A DNA stretch of 10,025 nucleotides. It comes from CAIOZW01 sp049317725 (lineage in GTDB: Bacteria > Acidobacteriota > Blastocatellia > RBC074). Position 1 is the first letter of the stretch. Each line of letters opens with the position of its first letter. The notes beneath the pieces are model-generated. The model was given only the letters and a program-made list of their open reading frames with translations. It was not told where the DNA came from and made no database searches. The DNA lies in the NCBI GenBank assembly GCA_049317725.1, contig JBMOHS010000145.1, positions 1-10,025 of the forward strand, in the 5' to 3' direction. The position numbers were made by a program, and so were the translations under genes. Shown here one piece after another: positions 1 to 8,165 of this stretch.

Positions 1-82
1 GTTTGAGTGGTTGGCCGCGTCAGTCCTTGCTGTCAGTCTATGGCGTGCGAACTGACAGGATGAGTGGGGAGGCAGAATCTGA

Positions 83-112
83 TTGGTACCCATCGCTCGT
101 CTGCGATAGCAT
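83..112 (+). promoter_or_regulatory. possible sigma70-type promoter for the nfeD-slipin operon
   Basis: TTGGTA (83-88) and TAGCAT (107-112) are separated by 18 bases and each match four of six bases of the usual -35 and -10 hexamers. They lie about 85 bp upstream of the NfeD start, in a stretch without a convincing gene. In GC-rich DNA such matches can arise by chance, so this is only a candidate. Upstream of it, TGTCAGT (31-37) and ACTGACA (51-57) form an inverted repeat that might be an operator. Confidence 0.22.
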
Positions 113-122
113 AGAAGCGCTC

Positions 123-142
123 TCTTCGGCCGGATCCGAAGA
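123..142 (+). other. leader hairpin upstream of nfeD
   Basis: TCTTCGG (123-129) and CCGAAGA (136-142) form a perfect 7 bp stem around a 6-base loop. A second short GC stem, GGGGC (157-161) with GCCCC (166-170), follows. Neither is followed by a run of T, so they do not look like intrinsic terminators. They would lie in the 5' leader of the NfeD message if the promoter proposed at 83-112 is used. Confidence 0.3.
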
Positions 143-196
143 CGAGAAAGGTGCGTGGGGCGCTGGCCCCGTCAATCGATTCTTCCAGGAAGGAAT

Positions 197-667
197 ATGG
201 CATACCTCTGGCTGGTCTGGATTCTCTTGGCGGCAGTCTTTCTGGTGGGGGAGGTCTTGACCCCCGGGTTCTTTCTGCTCTGGTTTGCGGTGGGAGCTCT
301 CGTGGCTGGGCTCATGGCCGCGACTGGATGGGGAGGGATCGCCGCCCAACTCGTCATCTTTCTCGGCGTCTCGCTCGCCCTGCTGGCGGGTTCACGCACC
401 ATCTTCGAGCGCTTTCTCAACCGGCGCCGGGAGGGGACACCCTATTTGACCGGCGTTGAGACGATGATTGGCCAGACGGGGACGGTCGTCGAGCCGAGTC
501 AGGGTGCCCTGCAGGAAGGAGCCGTCAAGGTCTATGGTGCCGTCTGGGCGGCCTACCCCGTCGATGGCGAGTCGCCCCTCACCGAAGGGGAGCTGGTCGA
601 GATCGAGCGACTCGAGGGCAACTCGATCTATGTCCGGCGGGTCTCCCAGCGCCAGCCACTCTTTTGA
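197..667 (+). CDS. NfeD family membrane protein, short type (YbbJ-like)
   Basis: The product is 156 residues. The first 75 or so are strongly hydrophobic, with three to four membrane segments starting at MAYLWLVWILL. A charged linker (about 73-80, RFLNRRREG) leads to a soluble C-terminal domain with the OB-fold pattern of NfeD proteins: MIGQTGTVVEP near 90-100, then GAVKVYGAVWAAYP, then a closing VEIERLEGNSIYVRR. Known for the family: short NfeD proteins lack the ClpP-like serine protease domain of the long form and are encoded beside SPFH/stomatin genes, as in E. coli ybbJ-qmcA. That is the arrangement here, with the slipin gene 55 bp downstream on the same strand, so a shared operon and a membrane partnership are inferred. 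The ATG at 197 is chosen because AGGAAGG lies just before it. An in-frame GTG at 155 would add 14 residues unlike the family N-terminus. Confidence 0.9.
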   Translation: MAYLWLVWILLAAVFLVGEVLTPGFFLLWFAVGALVAGLMAATGWGGIAAQLVIFLGVSLALLAGSRTIFERFLNRRREGTPYLTGVETMIGQTGTVVEPSQGALQEGAVKVYGAVWAAYPVDGESPLTEGELVEIERLEGNSIYVRRVSQRQPLF

Positions 668-722
668 GGCGGGAATCGGCCTGGGCAGGCAAGTTTGTTG
701 AATCAACGACAGGAGGAGCGAA

Positions 723-1707
<985 letters not shown>

Positions 1708-1718
<11 letters not shown>

Positions 1719-2178
1719 TCTGGTCCTCGATCGGTTGTCGCAGAAAGGCCGCGTAGCGGGACGGAAACGTTCGTGCGCGGCCTTGTCGGTCGATGACCAT
1801 GTGGCGCGTCTCGCCCTCGGCGAGGAGCTGGCCATCGGTGGCGCGGCGGATCTCGTAACCGAAGGAGGCGGCGCGGCTCCGCAGTGTCAGCAGGCGCGTG
1901 CGAACCTGGATCAGGTCGTCGTAGAGCGCAGGCAGGCGGTAGGTCGCACGGACTTCGGTGACCGGAAGCAGGGAATCGGCCTCGGTCTCCATGTCGCGGT
2001 AGTTGAACCCATAGGCGCGGCAGAGCTCGACCCGACCGACCTCGAACCAGACCAGGTAGTTGGAGTGGTAGACGACCCCCGCCTGATCGGTCTCGGCGTA
2101 GCGCACACGCAGCGTCGTCTCGGTCCAAGGTCCGGGCAGGAGAGAAGACAAGGGGCCGGGAGATGGTGGATGGGACAT
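1708..2178 (-). CDS. hotdog-fold acyl-CoA thioesterase (YbgC / 4-hydroxybenzoyl-CoA thioesterase family)
   Basis: The chosen product is 156 residues, close to the usual 130-150 for this family. The family signature is clear: RVRYAETDQAGVVYHSNY at 24-41, with the expected catalytic Asp at 31, followed by the helix YLVWFEVGRVEL (41-52). Later landmarks are VRATYRLPALYDD (76-88) and a C-terminal strand EGETRHMVIDRQGR (121-134). Members hydrolyse acyl-CoA thioesters in the cytoplasm. YbgC itself is often linked to the Tol-Pal cluster, but no tol genes are visible here, so the substrate is open. The ATG at 2178 is chosen because GAGGAGG lies 11-12 bases before it and because the signature then falls near the N-terminus. 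The frame stays open to 2307, but the added 43 residues (Pro/Arg/Gly rich) look non-coding. The gene is convergent with the slipin gene, overlapping it by 11 bp. Confidence 0.88.
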
Positions 2179-2422
2179 AGGGTGTGGTGACCTCCTCACC
2201 AGTGAGTCGATGAATGGGGTGGGGAGGGGCAGTGCTTTTCGGGCCATCTGGAGGGAGGAGCCCTCCTCTCCTCCCCTCGGTGGGTGTGTCCGGTTGGTTC
2301 CGATCATCCCGCTGACGCGCCCAGGATTGTACCATTCCCGCCCAGCATGAACGATGCGCCAAGCGCCCGGACGGACGGTCCCGACATCATCCCCCCATTC
2401 TTGATCAGATTGAATCGAAAGC

Positions 2423-2433
2423 AGGAGGTGATC
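2423..2433 (+). promoter_or_regulatory. near-perfect Shine-Dalgarno sequence deciding a TTG start
   Basis: AGGAGGTGATC matches the complement of the common bacterial 16S rRNA 3' end (AAAGGAGGTGATCC) over 11 consecutive bases. It lies 9 bases, counted from the end of AGGAGG, before the tandem TTG codons at 2438 and 2441. No in-frame ATG or GTG with comparable support is seen near the start, and the nearby ATG at 2448 is in another frame. This ribosome site is the main reason for placing the DUF2339 start at TTG. Confidence 0.8.
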
Positions 2434-2437
2434 TCCC

Positions 2438-4825
2438 TTGTTGAACGATGAGAGCCCCGCGGTCGGCTCCTCCCCAGTGGAGGACGAGGAGCCAGTCCCC
2501 GTCGCCCCGACCGCCCCGCTTGGCGGGGGTGGGGGGAGCCTTGAGCAGCTCCAGGGACGGGTCGCCGAACTGGAGGAGATCCTCCGCCAGCAGATCGTGC
2601 GCCTTTATGCCATGGAGCAGCGCCTGGCAGATCGCCCTGGGCCCGCACTGCGAGTGCCGACTGCCATGCCTGAGCGTCCCGCCGGCGAGGCCCCAACCGC
2701 CTCCCCCGTCGAGAGGTCGCCCAGAGAGGCCACACCGCGACAGGGCAGGGGGCTCGGGTGGGAGCAGCTTGAGCGGGTCATCGGGGGAAACTGGTTCAAC
2801 CGGATCGGGATGGTTGCCGTCATCCTCTCGATCGGCTTCTTCCTCAAGTACGCCATCGAGCATCAATGGATGGGGCCGTTGGCACGGGTCCTGCTTGCCG
2901 GCGCCGGCGGAGCGGCCCTGCTGGTCTGGGGCGAGCGGATGGCGCGGCGGGGCTATCGCCACTACGGTCAGGGGCTCTCGGGAGGGGGCATTGCCATCCT
3001 CTACCTGACGATCCAGGCGGCCTCGGTGCTCTATGGCTTGATCGGCGCCCAGGCCGCCTTTCTACTGATGACCGGCGTCACGATCCTCTCCGTGCTCCTC
3101 TCCGTCCGGAACGATGCGCTGGCCATGGCGGTGCTCGGCCTGATCGGCGGGTTTCTGACCCCACTCCTCCTCTCGACCGGCGAGGAGAATCGAACGGTTC
3201 TCTTCAGCTACCTGCTCCTGCTTGACCTGGGCGTGCTGGCAGTGGCGCATTGGCGACGCTGGCCGGTCCTCGCCTGGCTGGCCTTTGGTGGGACCGTCTT
3301 CGTCAGCGGCGCGTGGTGGGTCACCTGGTGTGCCCCGGAGAAGTTCGCCGAGACGCTCCTCTTCTTCACGCTGCTCTTTCTTGTCTTCGCCTTTGTCCCA
3401 GTCGTCTCGATCCTTGCCCGAAGATCCGCGGCGAGCCAGTGGGATGGCCTGCTGCTCTTCGCCAATGGAGGAACCTACGGTCTGGCCCTCCACGAGCTGC
3501 TCGCGGCGGACCACAGTGGATGGCAGGGGACGATGGCCGTCGTCCTTGGCTTCTTTCATTTCGGGTTGGGCCGCTTGGTGAGGCGATGGGAGGAGTCTGG
3601 CGATCGCTACCTCCAGCGGGCACTGACGGGCTTGGCCGTGCTCTGCTGGACCGTGGCCCTGCCGATTCAATGGGATCAGCAGTGGGTGACCATCGGGTGG
3701 GCGGTCGAAGGGGCCGTCCTGGCCGTGCTCGGGTGGTCGACCGGGCGCCGCTTGACACGGGTCGCGGCGGGCCTCGTCTTGCTGATCGCCGCCGCCCACT
3801 GGATCGGGATCGATCTCTCCGCCGCCGCCTACTCCACCGGAGAAGAGGCACCCTTTACCCCGATCTTCAACCTTCGGGGAGGCTCGATGGCCGCCCTCCT
3901 CGTCAGCCTGCTGACGGCGGCCTGGGCGGTGCGCCGGTGGCCCTCGACGCCACCTCTGACGATCCAAGATCGATGGGAAGGGGATCTCTGGAAAGGCCTC
4001 CCGCTGCTCAGCGCCGTCTTGCTGGCGACGCTCTGGCTCTCCCTCGAGACGACCGACTACTTTGACCAACGAATCGATCAGTTCCGGGTGCTTCTCGATC
4101 CTTTGTGGGACACACAGGAGGGCACTCTCTGGCTGGAGACCTGGAAGCGGGGCCTGCTGAGCCTCCTCTGGAGCCTCAGTGGCGGAGGGCTGCTGATTGC
4201 CGGGATTGTCGGAGGAAGAAGGCTGCCGCGCCTGATCGGGGCAGGGCTCCTCGTCAGCGCCGGCGGGATCCTGCTCGGCCACGGCGGGCACGGCACACTC
4301 GCCGCTTGGCAATGGCCGCTCCTCAATCCCCTCTTCGCAGCCTTTGCTGGGCTGGCAACTGCGTTGCTGCTCGCCTATCGCGCCGGCCGACGCCACCCGG
4401 AGAGACGGATGCACTGGGAAGGGCGGGTCTTGCCCCCCGCCCTCCTGACTCTCAGCCAGCTCGTCCTCCTCGGCGGGTTGCGCTTCGAGGTGCAGGGGCC
4501 CCTTCTCGCACGCCTCGAGGCCCTCTCCCTCTTTCCCGCCTTCGATGCCGTGCTCGGAAGAGAGCTGCTCCTCTCCGTCCTCTACGCCCTCCAGGCTGGA
4601 GCGATGATCGGCATCGGGATTGGACGAGCTGACAGATGGCTGCGGGCGCTTGGCCTGGGGCTCATGCTGGCAACGATCGTCAAGGTCTTCTTCTTCGACC
4701 TCTCGGGGCTCGGCCAGCTCTACCGGATCTTCTCGTTCCTGGTGCTCGGCGCGACCCTCCTGCTGATCTCCTATCTCTACCAGCGACATCAGCGGAGAGA
4801 GGCCGCGCCAGCAGATCCGCGGTAG
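2438..4825 (+). CDS. DUF2339 family polytopic membrane protein
   Basis: The product is 795 residues. The N-terminal 110 are soluble and Pro/Glu rich, with a predicted coiled coil (about 34-64, SLEQLQGRVAELEEILRQ). The conserved DUF2339 entry motif is ERVIGGNWFNRIGM (112-125). From about 122 to 788 the protein is almost continuously hydrophobic, with roughly twenty membrane segments by eye. Family landmarks are GQGLSGGGIAILYLTIQ (177-193), RNDALAMAVLGLIGGFLTP (224-242) and the C-terminal FFFDLSGLGQLYRIFSFLVLG. Members are predicted inner-membrane proteins of unknown function, and nothing here assigns a substrate. Translation is placed at the TTG at 2438 (or its neighbour at 2441) behind an almost perfect SD. 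The gene is divergent from the thioesterase across 259 bp and convergent with the S41 protease gene across 21 bp. No frameshift or truncation is seen. Confidence 0.92.
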   Translation: MLNDESPAVGSSPVEDEEPVPVAPTAPLGGGGGSLEQLQGRVAELEEILRQQIVRLYAMEQRLADRPGPALRVPTAMPERPAGEAPTASPVERSPREATPRQGRGLGWEQLERVIGGNWFNRIGMVAVILSIGFFLKYAIEHQWMGPLARVLLAGAGGAALLVWGERMARRGYRHYGQGLSGGGIAILYLTIQAASVLYGLIGAQAAFLLMTGVTILSVLLSVRNDALAMAVLGLIGGFLTPLLLSTGEENRTVLFSYLLLLDLGVLAVAHWRRWPVLAWLAFGGTVFVSGAWWVTWCAPEKFAETLLFFTLLFLVFAFVPVVSILARRSAASQWDGLLLFANGGTYGLALHELLAADHSGWQGTMAVVLGFFHFGLGRLVRRWEESGDRYLQRALTGLAVLCWTVALPIQWDQQWVTIGWAVEGAVLAVLGWSTGRRLTRVAAGLVLLIAAAHWIGIDLSAAAYSTGEEAPFTPIFNLRGGSMAALLVSLLTAAWAVRRWPSTPPLTIQDRWEGDLWKGLPLLSAVLLATLWLSLETTDYFDQRIDQFRVLLDPLWDTQEGTLWLETWKRGLLSLLWSLSGGGLLIAGIVGGRRLPRLIGAGLLVSAGGILLGHGGHGTLAAWQWPLLNPLFAAFAGLATALLLAYRAGRRHPERRMHWEGRVLPPALLTLSQLVLLGGLRFEVQGPLLARLEALSLFPAFDAVLGRELLLSVLYALQAGAMIGIGIGRADRWLRALGLGLMLATIVKVFFFDLSGLGQLYRIFSFLVLGATLLLISYLYQRHQRREAAPADPR

Positions 4826-4851
4826 CTGACGGAGAGGGCCGCCCCCTCAGC
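4825..4851. terminator. weak GC-rich hairpin between convergent genes
   Basis: GCTGA (4825-4829) can pair with TCAGC (4847-4851), and GGG (4836-4838) with CCC (4844-4846) inside it, leaving a bulge on one side. It spans both stop codons of the convergent DUF2339 and protease genes, the right place for a bidirectional terminator. It has no T-run on either strand, so function as an intrinsic terminator is doubtful. Confidence 0.22.
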
Positions 4852-6532
4852 GACGAGCCTGTTTGCGGGCCTGCTCCGCGCGGGTGGCGAGCTGGGCCGC
4901 CTGCGGCATCTCCTGGATCGCGCGCTGGAGTTGGGGATCGGTCTCTGTCGTCATCTGTCGCTGCTTGTCTGCACCGTAGAAGGCGAGGAGGGCCTCCTCC
5001 CGGATCTTCCGACGCGCCCATTCGTGATGCGTCGTCGCCATCTCCTCGGTCAAACCGAGTGCCGGGTTGTCCTGCATGAACTGGCGCAGGTGCGCACGGT
5101 AGGCCTCCATCACCGCGTCGCTCACCGGCAACTCGACGCCTTGGGGCTCGTGGTCCAACTGGAGAGCTCCCTGCCGAAAGGCCGCTGCCCCGGGGATCTG
5201 CCCGCCCAAGAGCTGGCGCACGAATGAGAAGATCCCGGTCGTCCAGAGGCGCCCTTGCTCGGCCGTGATCTGTTCCGATTCGACCCGCAGGTCCGGCGTG
5301 ATCCCTCCTCCCCCAAAGACCGATCGGCCGAGGCTCGTCTGGTAGGTTGCCGGCGCGGCCGGTGTCTCTGCCGCTCCCTTCCCGGCTTGGCGCCGGAAGA
5401 TGTACTCGTACGCCGACCCGCTCGAATAGTCACGCTGGATCAGCCGACCGCTCGGCGTGTAGTACCGCGCCGTCGTCAGCGTCAGCCCCGCCCCGCTCCG
5501 CAGCGGAAAGATCGTCTGGACCAGCCCCTTTCCGAAGCTGGGCTCTCCGATGATCAATCCCCGATCGTGATCCTGGATCGCTCCAGCGACAATCTCCGAG
5601 GCCGAGGCCGAACTCTCGTCGATCAGCACGACGATCGGGAAGGTCTCCGGTGAACCCGACTCCGCCACCCAGTCCCGCGTCGCCGTACGCCCCTCCCGTC
5701 CCCGCACCGAGACGATCGTCTGCCCTTCCTGCAGCAGCTTGTCGGCCACCCGAATCGCCTGGTCGAGAAAGCCCCCCGGATTTCCGCGAAGGTCGAGGAT
5801 CAACGAGCTCATCCCCGCCGCTTTCAACTTCTCGATTGAACTGCTCAACTCATCGGCTGTCGTCGAGTGGAACCCGCGCGAGAGCGACACATACCCAATC
5901 GTCGGCGCAACCAGAAAGGTCCCGGAGATCGAGGGAAGATCGACCGCGCCCCGCTCGATCGTCACCGTCAAGGGCTCGGCTAGTCCGACTCGCTCGACTG
6001 TCACCGCCACTCGTGTTCCCAACTCGCCCCGGAGGTGGTCCCGTACCCGGTCCGAATCCCAGTCGGTCGCCGGCTTCCCGTCGATCGCGACAATCCGATC
6101 CCCATAGCGCAGCCCCGCCCGCAGCGCCGGTGTGTTCCGGAAAGGCTCAATGATGAAGACGCCCCCGAAGCGCTGCTGGATCGTCGCCCCAATCCCATAG
6201 TACTGACTGCGCTGCTCGAGTCGCATCTCCTCGAACGATTTTCGGTCGTAGAAGTTGGAGTGAGGATCGAGCGTGCGCAACATCCCCAGGATCGTTGCCG
6301 TCGTCATCTGCTCGTATCCGACCTCCTCGACGTGGTGCTGCCGGACCTTCTCCATGGCCACCAGATAGCCCCGGTAGATCTTCTCCACCGAACCGGCCTC
6401 TTCGACCCGCCCGTCCGCTTGGCGATGGCCGAGCAGCAGCGCGAAGAGGACGAGGAAGCAACCCCCGATGATCAGGTAACGGCTCCCCTTCTGACGAAGC
6501 AATCGTTTGGGCATCTGCTTGAAGATCTGCAC
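4847..6532 (-). CDS. S41 family carboxy-terminal processing protease with PDZ domain
   Basis: From the proposed GTG start the protein has 561 residues. It has a basic N-terminus (MPKRLLRQKGSR), one membrane anchor or signal (about 20-35, IIGGCFLVLFALLLG), a helical segment with TLDPHSNFYD, and a PDZ domain (about 113-195, ending GTRVAVTVERVG). The S41 core has LILDLRGNPGG (244-254), the SASASEI motif with nucleophile Ser310, and GEPSFGKGLVQ with the general-base Lys335. The 25-residue Ser-Lys spacing equals that of E. coli Prc. About 140 residues beyond the core form a charged helical tail. Such enzymes cut C-termini of periplasmic or membrane proteins. Start choice: GTG at 6532 has GGAGGG (6542-6547) 9 bases upstream. 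The in-frame ATG at 6592 would add 20 residues but lacks a good SD and nearly coincides with the proposed transcription start. It lies downstream of the TPR gene on the same strand. Confidence 0.92.
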   Translation of the reverse strand: MQIFKQMPKRLLRQKGSRYLIIGGCFLVLFALLLGHRQADGRVEEAGSVEKIYRGYLVAMEKVRQHHVEEVGYEQMTTATILGMLRTLDPHSNFYDRKSFEEMRLEQRSQYYGIGATIQQRFGGVFIIEPFRNTPALRAGLRYGDRIVAIDGKPATDWDSDRVRDHLRGELGTRVAVTVERVGLAEPLTVTIERGAVDLPSISGTFLVAPTIGYVSLSRGFHSTTADELSSSIEKLKAAGMSSLILDLRGNPGGFLDQAIRVADKLLQEGQTIVSVRGREGRTATRDWVAESGSPETFPIVVLIDESSASASEIVAGAIQDHDRGLIIGEPSFGKGLVQTIFPLRSGAGLTLTTARYYTPSGRLIQRDYSSGSAYEYIFRRQAGKGAAETPAAPATYQTSLGRSVFGGGGITPDLRVESEQITAEQGRLWTTGIFSFVRQLLGGQIPGAAAFRQGALQLDHEPQGVELPVSDAVMEAYRAHLRQFMQDNPALGLTEEMATTHHEWARRKIREEALLAFYGADKQRQMTTETDPQLQRAIQEMPQAAQLATRAEQARKQARR

Positions 6533-6603
6533 GGTGACGGTCCCTCCGGGTGTATTCGCTTCACCCTTCAACAGGTTCGGATTGGAATCCATCTGGAGCT
6601 GCC

Positions 6604-6632
6604 AGCATAATCGATCCGCTCCGGGACAACAA
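6604..6632 (-). promoter_or_regulatory. possible sigma70-type promoter for the S41 protease gene
   Basis: On the minus strand TTGTTG (6627-6632) is followed after 17 bases by TATGCT (6604-6609). The first three -35 bases match, four of six -10 bases match, and the spacing is ideal. Initiation would fall a few bases before the ATG at 6592, leaving about 65 bases of leader before the GTG at 6532. An 8 bp inverted repeat, CGATCCGC (6612-6619) with GCGGATCG (6651-6658), overlaps the spacer and could be an operator or an RNA hairpin. This is a weak call by eye only. Confidence 0.35.
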
Positions 6633-6675
6633 ATCAGAGATCGCCGTCACGCGGATCGGAGGATGCCTGCTTCTG

Positions 6676-7896
6676 TCAGTGCTGGGGCGGGGAGAGAAGA
6701 GGGGTCAGCCGCTCGAGCGTCCGCGCGAGGTCTGTGTCCGTCTCGCCGCTGGCCAGGTAGGCGCGTCGGTAGGTCTCGTAGGCGAGGGGGTACCGTCGTT
6801 CGTTCTCGTAGGCAAAGCCAAGCAGGGAGAGCGTCGGCACTTGCCGTGGGGCCAGTTGATCCGCTTGGGTCAGCATCTCGATCGCCCGCTTCCACGACTT
6901 GAGCTGGACCGACACATAGCCCAGTTGAAAGTAGAGATTCGCTCCTGGTTGTTCTTGGCGCTGCAGTGAGCGGGTCAACGCCCGCTCCGACTGGGGATAG
7001 CGGCCTGCGGCAAGATAGGCGCGGCCGAGCAGCTCGAAAGCCGCCGCCTCTTCGCGCAGCGTGGTCAGTGTTGTCGCGCTGCGGATCGCCTCCTCGAGCA
7101 GCGGTCCGCGCGCCTTCTCGTCCGGCACTTGAGAGGCTTGGCGGAGGAGCGCTTCCGCCAAGAGCCCCCACAACTCTGCCTGCTTCGGCGCCGTCACGAG
7201 CCCCGTCCGCAATCGCGCGATCGCCTCCGTCGGCCGCCCTTCGCGGATCGACCGGCCAGCCAGAAACTGCAGCGCCGCGAGATTGCCTGGGTCGAGCGTC
7301 AGCGCCCGGTCGAGCGCCCGCGTCGCCTCCTCCCCCCGCTCCAACCCCGCATAGGCCACTCCCAGCAGGTACCAATCCCCAGCCCGCTCTCCTCCCAGTC
7401 CGCGGGTCGCGACCGTCCCGGTCAACCACTCCAGATGCGGCAGCGCCTGCGCATACCCCCGCTCGGCGAGATGGGCCTCGGCCAACGCGCGCCGGAGCGA
7501 TGGGTCGATCCGCTCCTGCTGCTCTTTCAACTCCAAGGCCCGTTGCAGCGCCGGAATCGCCTCCCCTGGCGCTTCGAGGGCCAGATAGGCCAGCCCGACG
7601 AACTTCCAACTGTCCGCGTGCGTCGGGTGCTCCGTCAGCACTCCCTGGAACTCCCCGATAGCGGCACGATACTGCCCTTGCTTGTAGAGCGACACCGCCC
7701 GCTCCCAATCGAACTGGCCCTGCGAAGGCTGGGCCGGCGTGCTGCCCAAGGGCGGCTGAGCGAACCCGACCGTTCCCGCGAGCGACCAACCCGTCAGCAG
7801 CCACCCGATGAGGGTGACCCGCCGAACCCAACTGGATCGCCCCTCGCGGAAGGCCCAGTGCCTCTCGGCTCCTTGATGGTCGCTCTTTCTCGACAT
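6676..7896 (-). CDS. exported TPR-repeat protein
   Basis: The product is 406 residues. A basic stretch (about 17-26, REGRSSWVRR) and a hydrophobic core (27-43, VTLIGWLLTGWSLAGTV), then GFA/QPP near 44-49, look like a long signal peptide. Export to the periplasm is inferred. From about 62 to 386 the protein is built of TPR-like units of 34 residues. The clearest are 62-95 (WERAVSLYKQGQYRAAIGEF), 96-129, 174-207 (WYLLGVAYAGLERGEEATRAL), 208-241, 285-318, 319-352 and 353-386. TPR arrays bind proteins and have no catalytic role of their own, and the partner is unknown. The ATG at 7896 follows GGGGAG with 5 bases between. An in-frame TTG at 7926 lacks support. The gene is followed on the same strand by the S41 protease. 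TPR proteins can act as adaptors for such proteases (NlpI with Prc in E. coli), but a link here is only a guess from proximity. Confidence 0.88.
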   Translation of the reverse strand: MSRKSDHQGAERHWAFREGRSSWVRRVTLIGWLLTGWSLAGTVGFAQPPLGSTPAQPSQGQFDWERAVSLYKQGQYRAAIGEFQGVLTEHPTHADSWKFVGLAYLALEAPGEAIPALQRALELKEQQERIDPSLRRALAEAHLAERGYAQALPHLEWLTGTVATRGLGGERAGDWYLLGVAYAGLERGEEATRALDRALTLDPGNLAALQFLAGRSIREGRPTEAIARLRTGLVTAPKQAELWGLLAEALLRQASQVPDEKARGPLLEEAIRSATTLTTLREEAAAFELLGRAYLAAGRYPQSERALTRSLQRQEQPGANLYFQLGYVSVQLKSWKRAIEMLTQADQLAPRQVPTLSLLGFAYENERRYPLAYETYRRAYLASGETDTDLARTLERLTPLLSPPQH

Positions 7897-7946
7897 GCCT
7901 TCTCCCCTATGAATGATCTTCGACAATATGGGCCTTGTTGTTTTTT

Positions 7947-8060
7947 CTCACGCGAAGCCGCGAAGCCGCGAAGATTTACAAGCGGGTGGACATTCCCGCA
8001 TCCCCGGTTCGTACCTGATTCGCTCTCTTCCCCCTTAGCGGCTTCGCGCCTTCGCGTGAG
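7947..8060. repeat. 114 bp imperfect palindrome with NCGCGAAG octamer arms
   Basis: The left arm (7947-7973) and right arm (8034-8060) are inverted copies of 27 bases with two mismatches, around a 60 bp centre. Each arm begins at the outside with CTCA and continues as three octamers of the form NCGCGAAG (left arm: ACGCGAAG then two CCGCGAAG). The centre holds a small stem GCGGG/CCCGC (about 7982-7999). It lies 50 bp upstream of the TPR gene start and contains no gene. The structure is typical of a non-coding palindromic intergenic element (REP or MITE-like). On the galK transcript the stem would be followed by A rather than U, so it is not a standard terminator. Confidence 0.75.
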
Positions 8061-8165
8061 CCTCTTCCCTCGCCCCTCACCCCTCTTCCCTCGCCCCTCT
8101 TCCCTCACCCCTCACCCATTCTCAATTCTCCATTATCCATTCTCCATTATCCATTCTCCATTTCC
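8061..8165. repeat. decayed 7 bp tandem array (CCTCNNC then CATTCTC types)
   Basis: Starting at the first base after the palindrome, the plus strand reads as fifteen consecutive 7 bp units in unbroken phase. Eight are of the type CCTCTTC/CCTCGCC/CCTCACC (8061-8116). They are followed by CATTCTC, AATTCTC, CATTATC, CATTCTC, CATTATC, CATTCTC and CATTTCC (8117-8165). Looser heptads may continue to about 8179. The array overlaps the last codons and the stop codon of galK, which is read on the other strand. On the minus strand the second type reads GAGAATG, the same unit family as the array at the right end of the window. Confidence 0.85.

Noticed and set aside
1..196. A small plus-strand gene over the leader (frame 3-260)
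   Set aside because: No SD or family motif is seen. The frame runs into the NfeD gene, whose own start is well supported, and the region reads as a leader.
2179..2307. N-terminal extension of the thioesterase to 2307
   Set aside because: The added residues are Pro/Arg/Gly rich, the family signature would move far from the N-terminus, and the good SD belongs to the ATG at 2178.
3062..4789. Long minus-strand reading frame (575 codons) opposite the DUF2339 gene
   Set aside because: Its translation is an acidic, low-complexity, Gln/Glu/Pro-rich string without any domain. Such frames are common opposite Leu-rich membrane genes in GC-rich DNA.
6647..7831. Second minus-strand frame (394 codons) inside the TPR gene
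   Set aside because: It is an out-of-frame reading of the TPR gene, rich in Gly, Ala and Arg. The TPR pattern, signal peptide and SD all support the other frame.
7938..7973. Intrinsic terminator of galK formed by the palindrome and the nearby T-run
   Set aside because: The T-run (7941-7946) is on the plus strand outside the left arm, so in the minus-strand transcript it follows the stem as a run of A. The polarity is wrong for a terminator of galK.
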